A DNA stretch of 64,000 bases, taken from the NCBI RefSeq assembly GCF_003111665.1, contig NZ_CP022188.1:1302001-1366000 (forward strand), in the 5' to 3' direction. The position numbers and the translations under genes were made by a program. The notes beneath the pieces were generated by a model. That model searched no databases. It worked only from the letters and a program-made list of their open reading frames with translations, and was not told the DNA's origin. The DNA is from Parazoarcus communis. Its GTDB lineage: Bacteria; Pseudomonadota; Gammaproteobacteria; Burkholderiales; Rhodocyclaceae. Of the stretch, positions 8,970 through 19,300 are shown in pieces (position 1 is the stretch's first letter; the number at the start of each line of letters is the position of its first letter).

Positions 8970-9470
8970 ATGAGCACAGTAACTCTGGGCGGCAACGCCA
9001 TCGACGTGGCCGGCAGTTTCCCGCAGGTCGGCGCTGCTGCGCCCGCATTCAGCCTGACCGCTGCCGATTTGCAGGATGTCGGTCTCGACGCCTTTGCCGG
9101 CAAGCGCAAGGTGCTGAACATCGTTCCCAGCCTCGATACCCCGACCTGCGCCACCTCCACGCGCAAGTTCAACGCCGAAGCGGGCAGCCTGGACAACACC
9201 GTGGTGCTGGTTGTCTCTGCCGACCTGCCCTTTGCCGCCAAGCGCTTCTGCGTTGCCGAAGGCCTGGACAACGTGCAGACGCTGTCGACCTTCCGCAGCG
9301 CAGGTTTCGCTACCGACTACGGCGTCGCCATCACCTCGGGCCCGCTCGCCGGCGTGACCGCGCGTGCAGTCGTGGTGCTGGACGCTGATAACAAGGTGAT
9401 CCATTCCGAACTCGTGTCCGAGATCAAGAATGAGCCCGACTACGCTGCCGCGCTGGCTGCGCTGAAGTAA
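8970..9470 (+). CDS. tpx: Thiol peroxidase (Tpx-type peroxiredoxin)
   Basis: Reduces hydrogen peroxide and organic peroxides using thioredoxin. The 166 residues carry the peroxidatic Cys60 in [15 protein letters not shown] and the resolving Cys94 in [10 protein letters not shown], the atypical 2-Cys arrangement of Tpx. The length matches the family. A GAGGA ribosome-binding site precedes the start and an intrinsic terminator lies at 9514-9551. It is 51 bases downstream of the Cache gene, so cotranscription is possible. Confidence 0.95.
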   Translation: MSTVTLGGNAIDVAGSFPQVGAAAPAFSLTAADLQDVGLDAFAGKRKVLNIVPSLDTPTCATSTRKFNAEAGSLDNTVVLVVSADLPFAAKRFCVAEGLDNVQTLSTFRSAGFATDYGVAITSGPLAGVTARAVVVLDADNKVIHSELVSEIKNEPDYAAALAALK

Positions 9471-9513
9471 GTTCCTGCCGTTCGTTTCGTCCGCCCGCGC
9501 GGCGGCGAAACCG

Positions 9514-9551
9514 AAAAGGGGTGCCATCCGCAGGGAATGGCACCCCTTTTT
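9514..9551 (+). terminator. Intrinsic terminator after tpx
   Basis: AAAAGGGGTGCCAT pairs with ATGGCACCCCTTTT, followed by a further T. The flanking A and T runs make it usable from both strands. Confidence 0.9.
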
Positions 9552-9912
9552 ACATTCCGACCGCAGCTTTCCGGCGCCTGCGCCCGGTTCTGCTCCGGTT
9601 TCGGCGTTTTCCGGGAGGTGTCATGGGACCAGTGGCGCCAAGCCATGGGGCCAGATTCTTCACCCGGGCTTGAAAGGGCGGGGCCGAATCGAAGTGCCTA
9701 AGCCCCGCACTCCATGGTGTTGCAGTGCAATATTGTCGTGCATCGGGTGCCCGGCACGCACCGCCACAGTGCCTTCAAGCCCTTGATTGACATGGGCGTG
9801 GCCGATTCTCTCCGGATTCCAAGGGGTGGAACGAGATCTGCTTAGGGCTTATCTGGCTCCATCGATGGGGCCAGATAACCACGGTCTTTGAACCATAACC
9901 GGAGCGGGTGCC
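9552..9912. promoter_or_regulatory. Intergenic control region of the MocR-type gene
   Basis: A 361-base gap with no gene that I can support. It holds repeated copies of a motif close to ATGGGGCCAGAT: a degenerate copy at 9623-9633, a good one at 9645-9656, and a palindromic pair at 9849-9878. The first two copies start 22 bases apart. The good copy and its nearest identical partner start 220 bases apart, close to whole helical turns, which would suit a looping dimer. Confidence 0.5.
9849..9878. promoter_or_regulatory. Palindromic candidate operator of the MocR regulator
   Basis: TTATCTGGCTCCAT and ATGGGGCCAGATAA are near-perfect inverted copies with one mismatch and two bases between them. 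The palindrome lies 34 bases before the MocR start codon, a position suited to autorepression. Confidence 0.55.
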
Positions 9913-11481
9913 ATGAAACCAAGCCAGGAAAAGGATTGCTGCCTGATGTGGCGTCAGCTGCTGCCCGACTTCGAGCGCGATGGCGCCACGCTGCAAAGCC
10001 AGCTGCGCAGTGCCATCGTTGCGGCGATTCTTGATGCACGTATCGCCAGTGGCTCACGCCTGCCCTCCAGCCGAAATCTTGCTGCGATGCTGAAGGTTGC
10101 CCGCAACACCGTGGTCCTCACGCTTGAGCAACTGGTGTGTGACGGTTATCTCGAGGCACGCCCGCGCAGCGGCTATTACGTCCGGCAAGGTTCGGCTGCC
10201 CAACCCGGGCCGATCCAGTCCGAAAATGCAGCCAGCACGACGCGGGTGGCGTGGGGCAAACGCCTGGCTGCTACACCCCAGCGGGACAAGTGGCTGGAGA
10301 AGCCGGCCGACTGGCAGCGCTACCCCTATCCATTCGTCTATGGGCAGTTCGATCCGAAGATGTTTCCGGTGGCCGAATGGCGTGAGTGCAGCCGGCTGGC
10401 GCTGAGTGTGGGCGAGATTCACAACTGGGCGTCCGACGCCATCGAGCATGACGACGACGCACTGGTCGATCAGCTCATCCGTCGGGTGCTGCCGCGGCGG
10501 GGCATCGCCGCGCACCCGTCGGAGATCCTGATCACCCTTGGCACCCAGCACGCCCTTTACATGCTGGCCGAGCTGCTGATCAAGCCCGGTACCGGGGTCG
10601 CCATCGAGGAGCCCGGCTACATGGACGCCCGCAACATCTGCGCGCGGCGCCAGGCGCGCATCGTGCCAGTGCCGATGGAGGCCGACGGCGCGCTGGCGCC
10701 CGGTCATCTGAAGGATGTGAGTTACCTGTACTGCACCCCCAGCCACCATTGCCCCTCAGGCGCCACGCTGTCCACCGAGCGCCGCATCGCCTTGCTGCAG
10801 GAAGCGGCCCGAAACGACGTGGTGATCATCGAGGACGACTACGATGCCGAGATCCAGTACAACGGCCAGCCCTCGCCTGCGCTCAAGGCCATCGATCGTC
10901 ACGATCAGGTGGTGTATATCGGCAGCGTATCCAAGGTGATCTCACCCGGGCTGCGCGTCGGCTACATGGTGGGCAATCCGGAGCTCATTTCAGCTGCCCG
11001 AAAGCTGCGCCGCCTGATGGTTCGCCATCCGCCATCCAACAACCAGCGCGCACTCGCGCTCTTCATTGCACAGGGGCATTACGACTCACTCCTGCGCCGG
11101 ACCACGTCGATCCTGTCGGAGCGGGCTGCGCTGTTGTCTGATGCCCTGACTCGTCACCTGCCCGATTTCGAGTTCCGTCGTCCCAGCGGGGGCGCCTCGA
11201 TCTGGGCCAAAGTGCCGGATGACATCGATCCTGTGCGCCTGCGTCGGGAGGCGATGGACGCAGGCGTGCTGATCGAGTCTGGCGAGCCCTTTTTCTCCGG
11301 TCCGGACCACGCGCACTTCATCCGGCTGGGCTATGCGTCGATCGCACCGGAGAAGATCGAGGCGGGCATCATCGCGCTCGCGCAGGTCGTGGCAAAGTGC
11401 CGGCCTGTGCAAGTGCATCACCCGGTTCGTCTTGTGCGCCCTCCAGTGAAACGGTCCGTCGCGATGGCGATCGCCTGTTGA
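9913..11481 (+). CDS. MocR/PdxR-type transcriptional regulator
   Basis: A 522-residue fusion of a GntR winged-helix DNA-binding domain (about 22-92: LRSAIVAAILDARIASGSRL, then PSSRNLAAMLKVARNTV) to a fold-type I aminotransferase domain (about 130-490). The PLP-binding lysine is Lys341 in YIGSVSKVISPGLRVGY, and EDDYDAE is conserved. MocR regulators sense PLP or amino-acid adducts and usually control one neighbouring pathway plus themselves. Here the upstream gap holds repeated candidate sites but no divergent gene, so the target is not evident. PdxR is the closest type I can name with any confidence. The start is the ATG at 9913 with GGAG about 10 bases upstream. Confidence 0.88.
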   Translation: MKPSQEKDCCLMWRQLLPDFERDGATLQSQLRSAIVAAILDARIASGSRLPSSRNLAAMLKVARNTVVLTLEQLVCDGYLEARPRSGYYVRQGSAAQPGPIQSENAASTTRVAWGKRLAATPQRDKWLEKPADWQRYPYPFVYGQFDPKMFPVAEWRECSRLALSVGEIHNWASDAIEHDDDALVDQLIRRVLPRRGIAAHPSEILITLGTQHALYMLAELLIKPGTGVAIEEPGYMDARNICARRQARIVPVPMEADGALAPGHLKDVSYLYCTPSHHCPSGATLSTERRIALLQEAARNDVVIIEDDYDAEIQYNGQPSPALKAIDRHDQVVYIGSVSKVISPGLRVGYMVGNPELISAARKLRRLMVRHPPSNNQRALALFIAQGHYDSLLRRTTSILSERAALLSDALTRHLPDFEFRRPSGGASIWAKVPDDIDPVRLRREAMDAGVLIESGEPFFSGPDHAHFIRLGYASIAPEKIEAGIIALAQVVAKCRPVQVHHPVRLVRPPVKRSVAMAIAC

Positions 11482-11519
11482 GTGCAGCCGGCGGGTGGCC
11501 GCCCGGCGCTGGCTCAGGG

Positions 11520-13322
11520 TCAGGCGCCGAGGCGGGCGCGGAGGAGATCCTCGAAGTCCTGTGCCGGGAGCGGGCGGCTGAAAAGAAAGCCCTGCAAGGT
11601 GTCGCAACGGTGTTCGCGCAGGAAGGCCAGCTGGCCTTGTGTCTCCACGCCTTCCGCCACCACCACCAGATCGAGGCTGTGCGCCATTGCCAGAATGGCA
11701 CGCACGATGGCGGCGCTGTCCTTGCTTGATTCGACGTCGGTCAGGAAGCTGCGGTCGATCTTGAGTTCGTCGATTGGCATGCTGCGCAGGTAGGACAGCG
11801 ACGAGTATCCGGTACCGAAGTCGTCGATCGAAAGCTGCACGCCAAGGGCCCGAAGATCGCCCAGCATGGCCGTTGCCTGGTCATGCTGCGTCATCAGCAG
11901 CGATTCGGTCACCTCGATCTTGAGGTGGGCCGGGGTGATTCCGGACGTGGCCAGCGCATTGCGCACCGCGCCCCTGAACGAGTGATGGCGGAACTGCTGC
12001 ACCGAGGCATTCACTGCCAGAGTGCCAGGTTTGAGACCTTGCGCATCCCACTGGGCAATCTTGCGGCACGCCTCCTCGAGCACATACTGACCGATGTCGA
12101 TGATGAGGCCGGTTTCTTCCGCGACCGGAATGAACTCCACCGGCGAGACGTACCCGCGCTGTGGATGCTTCCAGCGCAACAGGCATTCGGCACCGACGAC
12201 TTCCTCGCTCACGACGTCGTACTTTGGCTGGTAGAAGACCTCAAGTTCGTTGCGCTCCAGCGCACGACGCAGTTCGTTTTCCAGTCCCAGACCACTGATC
12301 GTGCGCGCGTTGAGCTCCTTCGAATAAAAGCAGAAGGCGCCTTCAGGGTTCGCCTGCTCACTTTCCAGTGAGCGGATCGCGATACCTGCGTTGCGCTGCA
12401 CTTCGTTGGAGTCGGTTCCATCGTCGGGGAAGATGGCGATACCGATATTGAGCGCGAGGTAGAGTTCCTGTTGTTGCAGGTGAAAGGGCTCGGCAAGCGC
12501 GCGCAGCAGGCGCCTCGCGATACGGGCGATGGTTTCCGGGCTGAGCTCTCCGTGCAGGAGCAGGGCGAACTCGTCACCGCCGAGGCGCGCCAGTCCCTGA
12601 TTCTTGTCCGATTGGGGAAGCACGGCGAGCAGATCGCTGTCGCGGGTGGCGATTTCAAGGCGCTGGGCGACGCGAAGCAGCAGTTCGTCGGCCATGGCGG
12701 GGCCGAGGGCCTCGTTCAGCTGTCTGAAACGGTGGATGTTGAGCAGCATCAGCGCGCCGCTCTGGCCGTTTCGCTCTGCCTGCTTGATGGCCCATTCCAG
12801 TCGATCGACCAGTACATGCCGGTTGGGCAGCCCGGTCAGGCGGTCTGTGTTGGCCAGCCGGTCCTGATAGGCCTTGGCGGCAAGCGTGTTGCGCACGCGA
12901 AGCACGAGTTCGCTCTCGTCGACCGGTTTGGCCAGAAAATCGGTGGCGCCCATTTCGAGTGCCTTGAGCTTGGTGGGTGCGTCTGAAGAGGAGGTCAGCA
13001 CGACGACCGGCAGGTGCTCGAAATGCTCATTACTGCGGATATAGGCCAGTATCTCGAAGCCGTTGACGTGCGGCATCATCAGGTCGAGCAGCACGATGTC
13101 CGGCCGCTCGCGCTCGAGCGTGGGGATCGCTTCGCGGGCGTCGGCAGTCAGCACGAAGCGCTCGTACCCCGCGTCTTCGAGAAAGATCTGCAGGGTGTCG
13201 AGCGTGATCTCTTCATCGTCCACCAGCATGATGCTGGATTGCCGTATCGGATCTCCGTTCACGGCACGCACGGGCGCGCGTGTCGGCAGGTCTGGAAGCT
13301 CAGGGGCGGCGAATTCGCTCAT
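11520..13322 (-). CDS. Response regulator with GGDEF and EAL domains
   Basis: A 600-residue cytoplasmic protein. It has a receiver domain (about 29-150; phosphoacceptor Asp80 in [10 protein letters not shown], Lys132), a GGDEF domain (about 158-330) and an EAL domain (about 345-595). The GGDEF signature itself (RLGGDEF, 248-252) is intact. However, the metal-binding aspartate normally found in the DxDxFK motif is Asn195 (LNIHRFR), which predicts weak or no diguanylate cyclase activity. The EAL signature reads ECL at 379-381, keeping the glutamate. The other catalytic residues are present ([25 protein letters not shown]), so it is probably a c-di-GMP phosphodiesterase. It lies 103 bases downstream of the hybrid kinase and is its likely phosphorelay partner. 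Confidence 0.87.
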   Translation of the reverse strand: MSEFAAPELPDLPTRAPVRAVNGDPIRQSSIMLVDDEEITLDTLQIFLEDAGYERFVLTADAREAIPTLERERPDIVLLDLMMPHVNGFEILAYIRSNEHFEHLPVVVLTSSSDAPTKLKALEMGATDFLAKPVDESELVLRVRNTLAAKAYQDRLANTDRLTGLPNRHVLVDRLEWAIKQAERNGQSGALMLLNIHRFRQLNEALGPAMADELLLRVAQRLEIATRDSDLLAVLPQSDKNQGLARLGGDEFALLLHGELSPETIARIARRLLRALAEPFHLQQQELYLALNIGIAIFPDDGTDSNEVQRNAGIAIRSLESEQANPEGAFCFYSKELNARTISGLGLENELRRALERNELEVFYQPKYDVVSEEVVGAECLLRWKHPQRGYVSPVEFIPVAEETGLIIDIGQYVLEEACRKIAQWDAQGLKPGTLAVNASVQQFRHHSFRGAVRNALATSGITPAHLKIEVTESLLMTQHDQATAMLGDLRALGVQLSIDDFGTGYSSLSYLRSMPIDELKIDRSFLTDVESSKDSAAIVRAILAMAHSLDLVVVAEGVETQGQLAFLREHRCDTLQGFLFSRPLPAQDFEDLLRARLGA

Positions 13323-13425
13323 TTCGATGCTTGTCGGTTTCTTCTGGGTTGCCTTAACTTTAACGTCATCGTTCAGTTCGTCCTAGGGTATCGCGAATGC
13401 GAACTGAATGCCGGCGTGATCGTCG

Positions 13426-16386
13426 TCACGGCGCGGTCGATGCTGCGTGCTCGGTTTCGGGCGGCCCCACCATGCGCCCGGATAGTGCCCTGATCGCCGC
13501 AACTTGACAGTTGCATCCGTCCAGATCTGCTGCTTTTGCTGCATTTTCCAGTTCTTGTGACGGCTCGGTGAAGGCGTGGAAGCCAACGGTACCGGCCGCA
13601 CCCCTGAGCCAGTGTGCGAGTGATGCCAGCGTGCCGAAATCGCCGGCGGCAAGTGCGGCGTCGAACTCGGGCATCTGCGATTGCATGCGTATGACGAATT
13701 TCGCGATCACCCGGTGCAGGCGCGGGTTGCTCTCAAGCCCGGAGTGCAGTGCCCCGCTTTCGCCCGCAATCGGGATCATTGCGGGCGCTGCTTCGGCCGT
13801 GGGGTCCGTTGCGGCCTGCGGCGGTGACGACGCGGGCAGTGGCGGGACGGTCTCCACCGGAGACGGTGGCGCTCCCTCGGGCGCTGCGATACGGCTAGCG
13901 ATATCGCGGATGGTGTTCATGCAGTGCGCGCAGGCTGCGGCGTCGTCCTGCCGGGCCGCCTGCTCGAGTTCGGCTGCCGGCTCGGTGAAATCGTCGAAGC
14001 CGACTGTACCGCCCGCGCCCTTGAGCCAGTGCGCCAGGGCGGCCAGCTCGCGGAAATTTCCACCCTCCTGCGCAGAGACCAGCACCGGAAGCTGTTCGCG
14101 CATGCGCACCACAAACTTGCCGATGACCGCATGCATGCGCGGCTTGCTGGCGAGTCGCGACTGAATCGGCGCAGCTGTGCTTGCCTCCGCCGATGTCGCG
14201 GTCGTCCCGGTGTCTGCTGCGATCACCGGCGTTGCCGCCTCCACACGCTCTGCCTGGTCGCTCCCGGCATGTTCGCGGTGTCCGCCGACGACGTTCGCCA
14301 CCATGGCCAGCAGGGCATCGATATCGACCGGCTTGGTCAGGTAGGCACTGCAGCCCGCCGCGATGACCTCCTGTTCGAAGCCGCGCATCGCATTGGCGGT
14401 GAGGGCGACGATCGGTGTGGCAATCCCGGCAGCGCGCAGCGTGCGGGTTGCGGTAAAGCCGTCCATCACCGGCATCTGCATGTCCATCAGGATCAGGTCG
14501 TAGGCCTTGGCACCTGCCTTGTCGACAGCGATCTGGCCGTTTTCGGCCTCATCCGGCTTGAGTCCGAATTCGCCGAGTACGGTGGCGACCAGTTCGCGGT
14601 TTTCGTCGCCGTCATCGACCACCAGAATGCGTGCCGTGGCCGGCATGACCCAGCGCGAGCCTGCCTCCGCAAGCTCGACATTGACGGTTTGACGCAGGCT
14701 CGCGTCGTCGAGCAGTCGGATACCCGCAAGCGCACCGGTCGCGAAGCTGGCGGCGAAGGTGCTGCCCTCGCCGGCCACGCTGGTGACGATGATGTCGCCG
14801 CCGAGCGCGCGCGCAAAGCGCCGGCTGATGGTCAGGCCGAGACCGGTGCCGCCAAAGCGGCGGTGTACGCTGCTGTCTGCCTGCACGAAAGGTTCGAACA
14901 CCGCTGCGACCTTGTCTTGCGCGATCCCGATACCGGTGTCGCGAACTGCAAAGCGCAGCAGGGCCGGGTCGGTGCTTGTGTCCAGGCTCAGGGTGAGGGT
15001 GACGCCGCCGTGCTCGGTGAACTTGATTGCATTGCCAATCAGGTTGGTCAGAACCTGGCGGATCCGGGGGGCATCGGAGAGGATGGTTTCCGGGATGCTG
15101 CCATCGACATGCAGGTCGAGCCTGAGGCCTTTCTCCTCGGCCTTGACGTTCATCGTCTGCACCACCTGGTGGGCGAGCGCATAGGGCGAACAGGCAATGG
15201 ATTCGACTTCGAGCTGTCCGGATTCCACCTTGGACAGGTCGAGAATGTCGTTGATCAGTGCGAGCAGATGCTTGCCACTGGAATGAATGGTGTTGAGGTG
15301 GCGCGCGGCGTTGCTGTCGTCCCGTGAATAGCCCCGGCGCAGCAGTTCGGTAAAGCCGAGAATCGCGTTCATCGGCGTACGGATTTCGTGGCTCATGTTG
15401 GCCAGGAAGTCGCTCTTCGCGCGGTTCGCAGTATCGGCCGCGTTCTTTGCCTTTTCCAGTTCGATGCTGTTTTCTTCGATCTCGGTAATGTCGTCCACAC
15501 TCACCAGCACGCCACCAGGCTTGCCGTCACCGCCCAGCACGGGCGCGCAGTTGATCTGGAAGGTGCGTTGTTCGGTGTCGCCGGTGCGCATGTGCAGCGT
15601 GTGATTGACCTGAGGCTCGCCGTCGCGCAGTGCCAGCGTCCACGGCAGTTGTTCCGCTTGAAGCGCTGCCCCGTCAACACTGACCCAGGGCAGCGTGGTG
15701 GCGTTCATGCCCACCAGCGCGCTGGTTTCGCGGCCGACGAACTCGGCAAAAGCGCGGTTGGCCAGAACGACGGTCTGTTTGCGATCAAGCACCAGCAGCC
15801 CCTCGGTCAGCGTATCGAGGGCGTTGCGCACCCGGCTGGGCACCGCACCGGAGGGGTCGAGATGGCGCAGTACCTTGCGCAGGTAGAAGTAAAACACCGT
15901 GAGCGAGCCGAAGAATACAAAGCCGAGCAGTTGTGTCAGCGGGTTGTGCAGCACCCCCATGACGCCCGGCGCGAAAATCGGTTCGAAGCGCAGTTCGAGC
16001 TTTCCCCACGCCGTCTTGCCTGCAAGGATGGGGACCTGGATCTGTTCGTCGGTAGAGCGCTCATCGTTGCCAAGCGTCCAGTTTCCGATGTGCTGACCAA
16101 CTTCAAGAACAACCTCGCCTTTCTGGTTGCGCAGCGCGGCAGAGAGCAGGTGCTCGTTACGCTTCACCACCAGGCGCAGGGTCGGTGCGAGCCAGTGCTC
16201 CTCGCCGTTGGAGGCGATTTCGGCGGCGTTGGCTGCGATCGCCTCGGCCAGTGCAACCCTGCCGTCGCGTACCGCTGCGGCACGGTCGGGAATCATGCCA
16301 AAGAAGCTCGCCGCGAGCAGCACGCTGAGAACGAGGAAGGCCAGACCGACCGAGATATGCGCTTTGGCGCTGAGTTTGCGCATCAT
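13426..16386 (-). CDS. Hybrid sensor histidine kinase with two Hpt domains
   Basis: A 986-residue inner-membrane kinase. Transmembrane segment 1 (about 10-31) is followed by a small periplasmic sensor region (32-150), transmembrane segment 2 (about 152-169) and a PAS domain (185-305). Then come HisKA (His333 in [15 protein letters not shown]), HATPase (Asn452 in [22 protein letters not shown]) and a receiver (Asp635 in LILMDMQMP). The protein ends with two homologous Hpt domains, His786 in [14 protein letters not shown] and His925 in [14 protein letters not shown], joined by a proline-rich linker. Its ATG overlaps the stop of the giant repeat protein gene as ATGA, so translation is probably coupled. 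A phosphorelay to the downstream REC-GGDEF-EAL protein is the natural inference. Confidence 0.88.
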   Translation of the reverse strand: MMRKLSAKAHISVGLAFLVLSVLLAASFFGMIPDRAAAVRDGRVALAEAIAANAAEIASNGEEHWLAPTLRLVVKRNEHLLSAALRNQKGEVVLEVGQHIGNWTLGNDERSTDEQIQVPILAGKTAWGKLELRFEPIFAPGVMGVLHNPLTQLLGFVFFGSLTVFYFYLRKVLRHLDPSGAVPSRVRNALDTLTEGLLVLDRKQTVVLANRAFAEFVGRETSALVGMNATTLPWVSVDGAALQAEQLPWTLALRDGEPQVNHTLHMRTGDTEQRTFQINCAPVLGGDGKPGGVLVSVDDITEIEENSIELEKAKNAADTANRAKSDFLANMSHEIRTPMNAILGFTELLRRGYSRDDSNAARHLNTIHSSGKHLLALINDILDLSKVESGQLEVESIACSPYALAHQVVQTMNVKAEEKGLRLDLHVDGSIPETILSDAPRIRQVLTNLIGNAIKFTEHGGVTLTLSLDTSTDPALLRFAVRDTGIGIAQDKVAAVFEPFVQADSSVHRRFGGTGLGLTISRRFARALGGDIIVTSVAGEGSTFAASFATGALAGIRLLDDASLRQTVNVELAEAGSRWVMPATARILVVDDGDENRELVATVLGEFGLKPDEAENGQIAVDKAGAKAYDLILMDMQMPVMDGFTATRTLRAAGIATPIVALTANAMRGFEQEVIAAGCSAYLTKPVDIDALLAMVANVVGGHREHAGSDQAERVEAATPVIAADTGTTATSAEASTAAPIQSRLASKPRMHAVIGKFVVRMREQLPVLVSAQEGGNFRELAALAHWLKGAGGTVGFDDFTEPAAELEQAARQDDAAACAHCMNTIRDIASRIAAPEGAPPSPVETVPPLPASSPPQAATDPTAEAAPAMIPIAGESGALHSGLESNPRLHRVIAKFVIRMQSQMPEFDAALAAGDFGTLASLAHWLRGAAGTVGFHAFTEPSQELENAAKAADLDGCNCQVAAIRALSGRMVGPPETEHAASTAP

Positions 16387-19300
16387 TGCCTTGCTTCCTG
16401 TTGCTGCGCGGATGCCGGTGCCGCGGGCGTGATCTCTGGGGTATGAACCGGCTCGGGTGGGTTTTCAGGTGTGCCGTCAACCAGGGACTCGAGGGAGTCG
16501 TCGTCGCCGGTGTCGCTTTGACGGGAGTTGCCCAGAATCGGGAGCGGGTCCAGCAGGCGCCATGCCGGCATGGTGGTCAGCAGGCTACTGACGAGTACCC
16601 CGCCACGGATGATCCAGGCCACATAGCCGATGGTCAGTCCGGCCCCAGTGACCGTCGCAACCGCCACCGTCTGTCGCTCGCCCCGTGCTTCCTGATCGGC
16701 CGCGTTGCGCAGATCGGCAAAGGCCTGCTCCATTCGGGCCTCGCGCAGGCTGCGGCTCACCTCCGATTCCAGCGTGCGCGTAGCCGACAGATCGGGAGAG
16801 CTGTAAAGCAGCGCAAGCACATCGGTGTCGCTCAGGCTGAGCGAGACGGGCACGATGGCGCCATCCTCGACGATGTCTACGCTTGCGACGGCGTCGTTTG
16901 TTTCCTGGGTCAGCACGATCTGCGGCAACGGGGCTTCAGCCAGTACCTGGGCCGCGGGTGCAGCAGGTGCAACTGGCGCCTCGGCCGCCGTATCTGTGGG
17001 CTCGGCGCGCGATGCTTCCTCCCTGACGACGGGCTCGGCGGGCGGTGAAGGCGCCGGTTCTGGCGCAGCCGGCGGCGCAGTTTCGACCGCTGGCACGGGT
17101 GGCGACACGGCATTCACCGTGAAGCTGGTGCGGGTGGTGATGAAACCATCGTCGACCTCGATCACGATGGTGGTCGTGCCGGCGCCACCGCCATGGCCTG
17201 CCAGCACGCTCAGCGTGCGGTTGGTGCCGCCGCCGGAGAGCTGCACGGCAGTATCCGGCACCACGGTCTGATTGCTGGAGTAGGCCTTCACCACCAGTGT
17301 GGTGACGGACGTATCCACGTCGCCAATCACAAACCCGAGCGGGCCAAAGCCCTCGCCGGCCGTGATGTTTTGACTGCCGATAGTACTCACGGTCGGGGCG
17401 TCATTTATCGCGTTGATGTTCAGCGCGGCAGTGTTTGCGGTGGTGGTTGTGCCGTCGCTGACCTCGAAGGCGAAAGTCACGGAGCCGTTGGAGTTGTCTG
17501 CGGGGGTATAGGTCCAGGAGCCGCCGCCGATGGCGGTGAGGGTGCCGGTCGCGGTGCCGCCGCTGACGGTGAGATTGACCGCGGTGAGGGCATCGCCGTC
17601 GATGTCCGCAGCGCCGGCGAGCAACATGGCCTGCGTGATGGTGAAACTGCCGCTATCTTCGTCGATATTGCCCAGATCAATCGCGACCACGGTGGGCGCA
17701 TCGTTTATTGCGACGACGTTCAGGCTGGCGGTGTTTGCGGTGGTGGTCGTGCCGTCGCTGACCTCGAAGGCGAAAGTCACGGAGCCGTCGGAGTTGGCTG
17801 CGGGGGTATAGGTCCAGGAGCCGCCGCCGATGGCGGTGAGGGTGCCGGTCGCGGTGCCGCCGCTGACGGTGAGATTGACCGCGGTGAGGGCATCGCCGTC
17901 GATGTCCGAGGCGCCGGCGAGCAACATGGCCTGCGTGATGGTGAAACTGCCGCTATCTTCGTTGATATTGCCCATATCGATCGCGACCACCGTGGGTGCG
18001 TCGTTTATTGCGACGACGTTCAGGCTGGCGGTGTTTGCGGTGGTGGTCGTGCCGTCGCTGACCTCGAAGGCGAAAATCACGGAGCCGTTGGAGTTGGCTG
18101 CGGGGGTATAGGTCCAGGAGCCGCCGCCGATGGCGGTGAGGGTGCCGGTCGCGGTGCCGCCGCTGACGGTGAGATTGACCGCGGTGAGGGCATCGCCGTC
18201 GATGTCCGAGGCGCCGGCGAGCAACATGGCCTGCGTGATGGTGAAACTGCCGCTATCTTCGTCGATATTGCCCAGATCGATCGCGACCACCGTGGGTGTG
18301 TCGTTTACTGCGACGACGTTAAGGCTGGCGGTGTTGGCGGTGGTGGTTGTGCCGTCGCTGACGCCGAAGCTGAAGCTCACGGGGCCGTTGAGGTTTGCCG
18401 TCGGGGTGTAGGTCCAGGTCCCGTCCAGATTGTCGGTGAGCGCACCGTTTGCGGGAGCGGTGCTCAGATTGATCGCGGTGAGGGCATCGCCATCGATGTC
18501 CGAGGCGCCGGCGAGCAACATGGCCTGCGTGATGGTGAAACTGCCGCTATCTTCGTCGATATTGCCCAGATCGATCGCGACCACCGTGGGTGTGTCGTTT
18601 ACTGCGACGACGTTAAGGCTGGCGGTGTTGGCGGTGGTGGTTGTGCCGTCGCTGACGCCGAAGCTGAAGCTCACGGGGCCGTTGAGGTTTGCCGTCGGGG
18701 TGTAGGTCCAGGTCCCGTCCAGATTGTCGGTGAGCGCACCGTTTGCGGGAGCGGTGCTCAGATTGATCGCGGTGAGGGCATCGCCATCGATGTCCGAGGC
18801 GCCGGCGAGCAATATGGCCTGCGTGATGGTGAAACTGCCGCTATCTTCGTCGATATTGCCCAGATCGATCGCGACCACCGTGGGTGCGTCGTTTACTGCG
18901 ATGACGTTAAGGCTGGCGGTGTTGGCGGTGGTGGTTGTGCCGTCGCTGACGCCGAAGCTGAAGCTCACGGGGCCGTTGAGGTTTGCCGTCGGGGTGTAGG
19001 TCCAGGTCCCGTCCAGATTGTCGGTGAGCGTACCGTTTGCGGGAGCGGTGCTCAGATTGATCGCGGTGAGGGTGTCGCCTTCGATGTCCGCGGCGCCGAC
19101 GAGCAACATGGCCTGGGTAATGGTGAAACTGCCGCTATCTTCGTTGATATTGCCCAGATCGATCGCGACCACCGTGGGTGCGTCGTTTACTGCGACGACG
19201 TTCAGACTCGCACTGCCAATGCTGGTGCTGAATGCGGTCGTTCCGCCGTTGCTGGAGGTGTCTGCAAGCGCGCCGTTGCTGCCGCTCGAGCGGTCCCAGG

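Noticed and set aside
7980..9527. Minus-strand open frame spanning the Cache and tpx genes
   Set aside because: It crosses two genes and a terminator and has no recognisable sequence.
17401..19182. CRISPR-like regular repeats
   Set aside because: Units are about 300 bases, fully coding and without spacers; they are protein-domain repeats.
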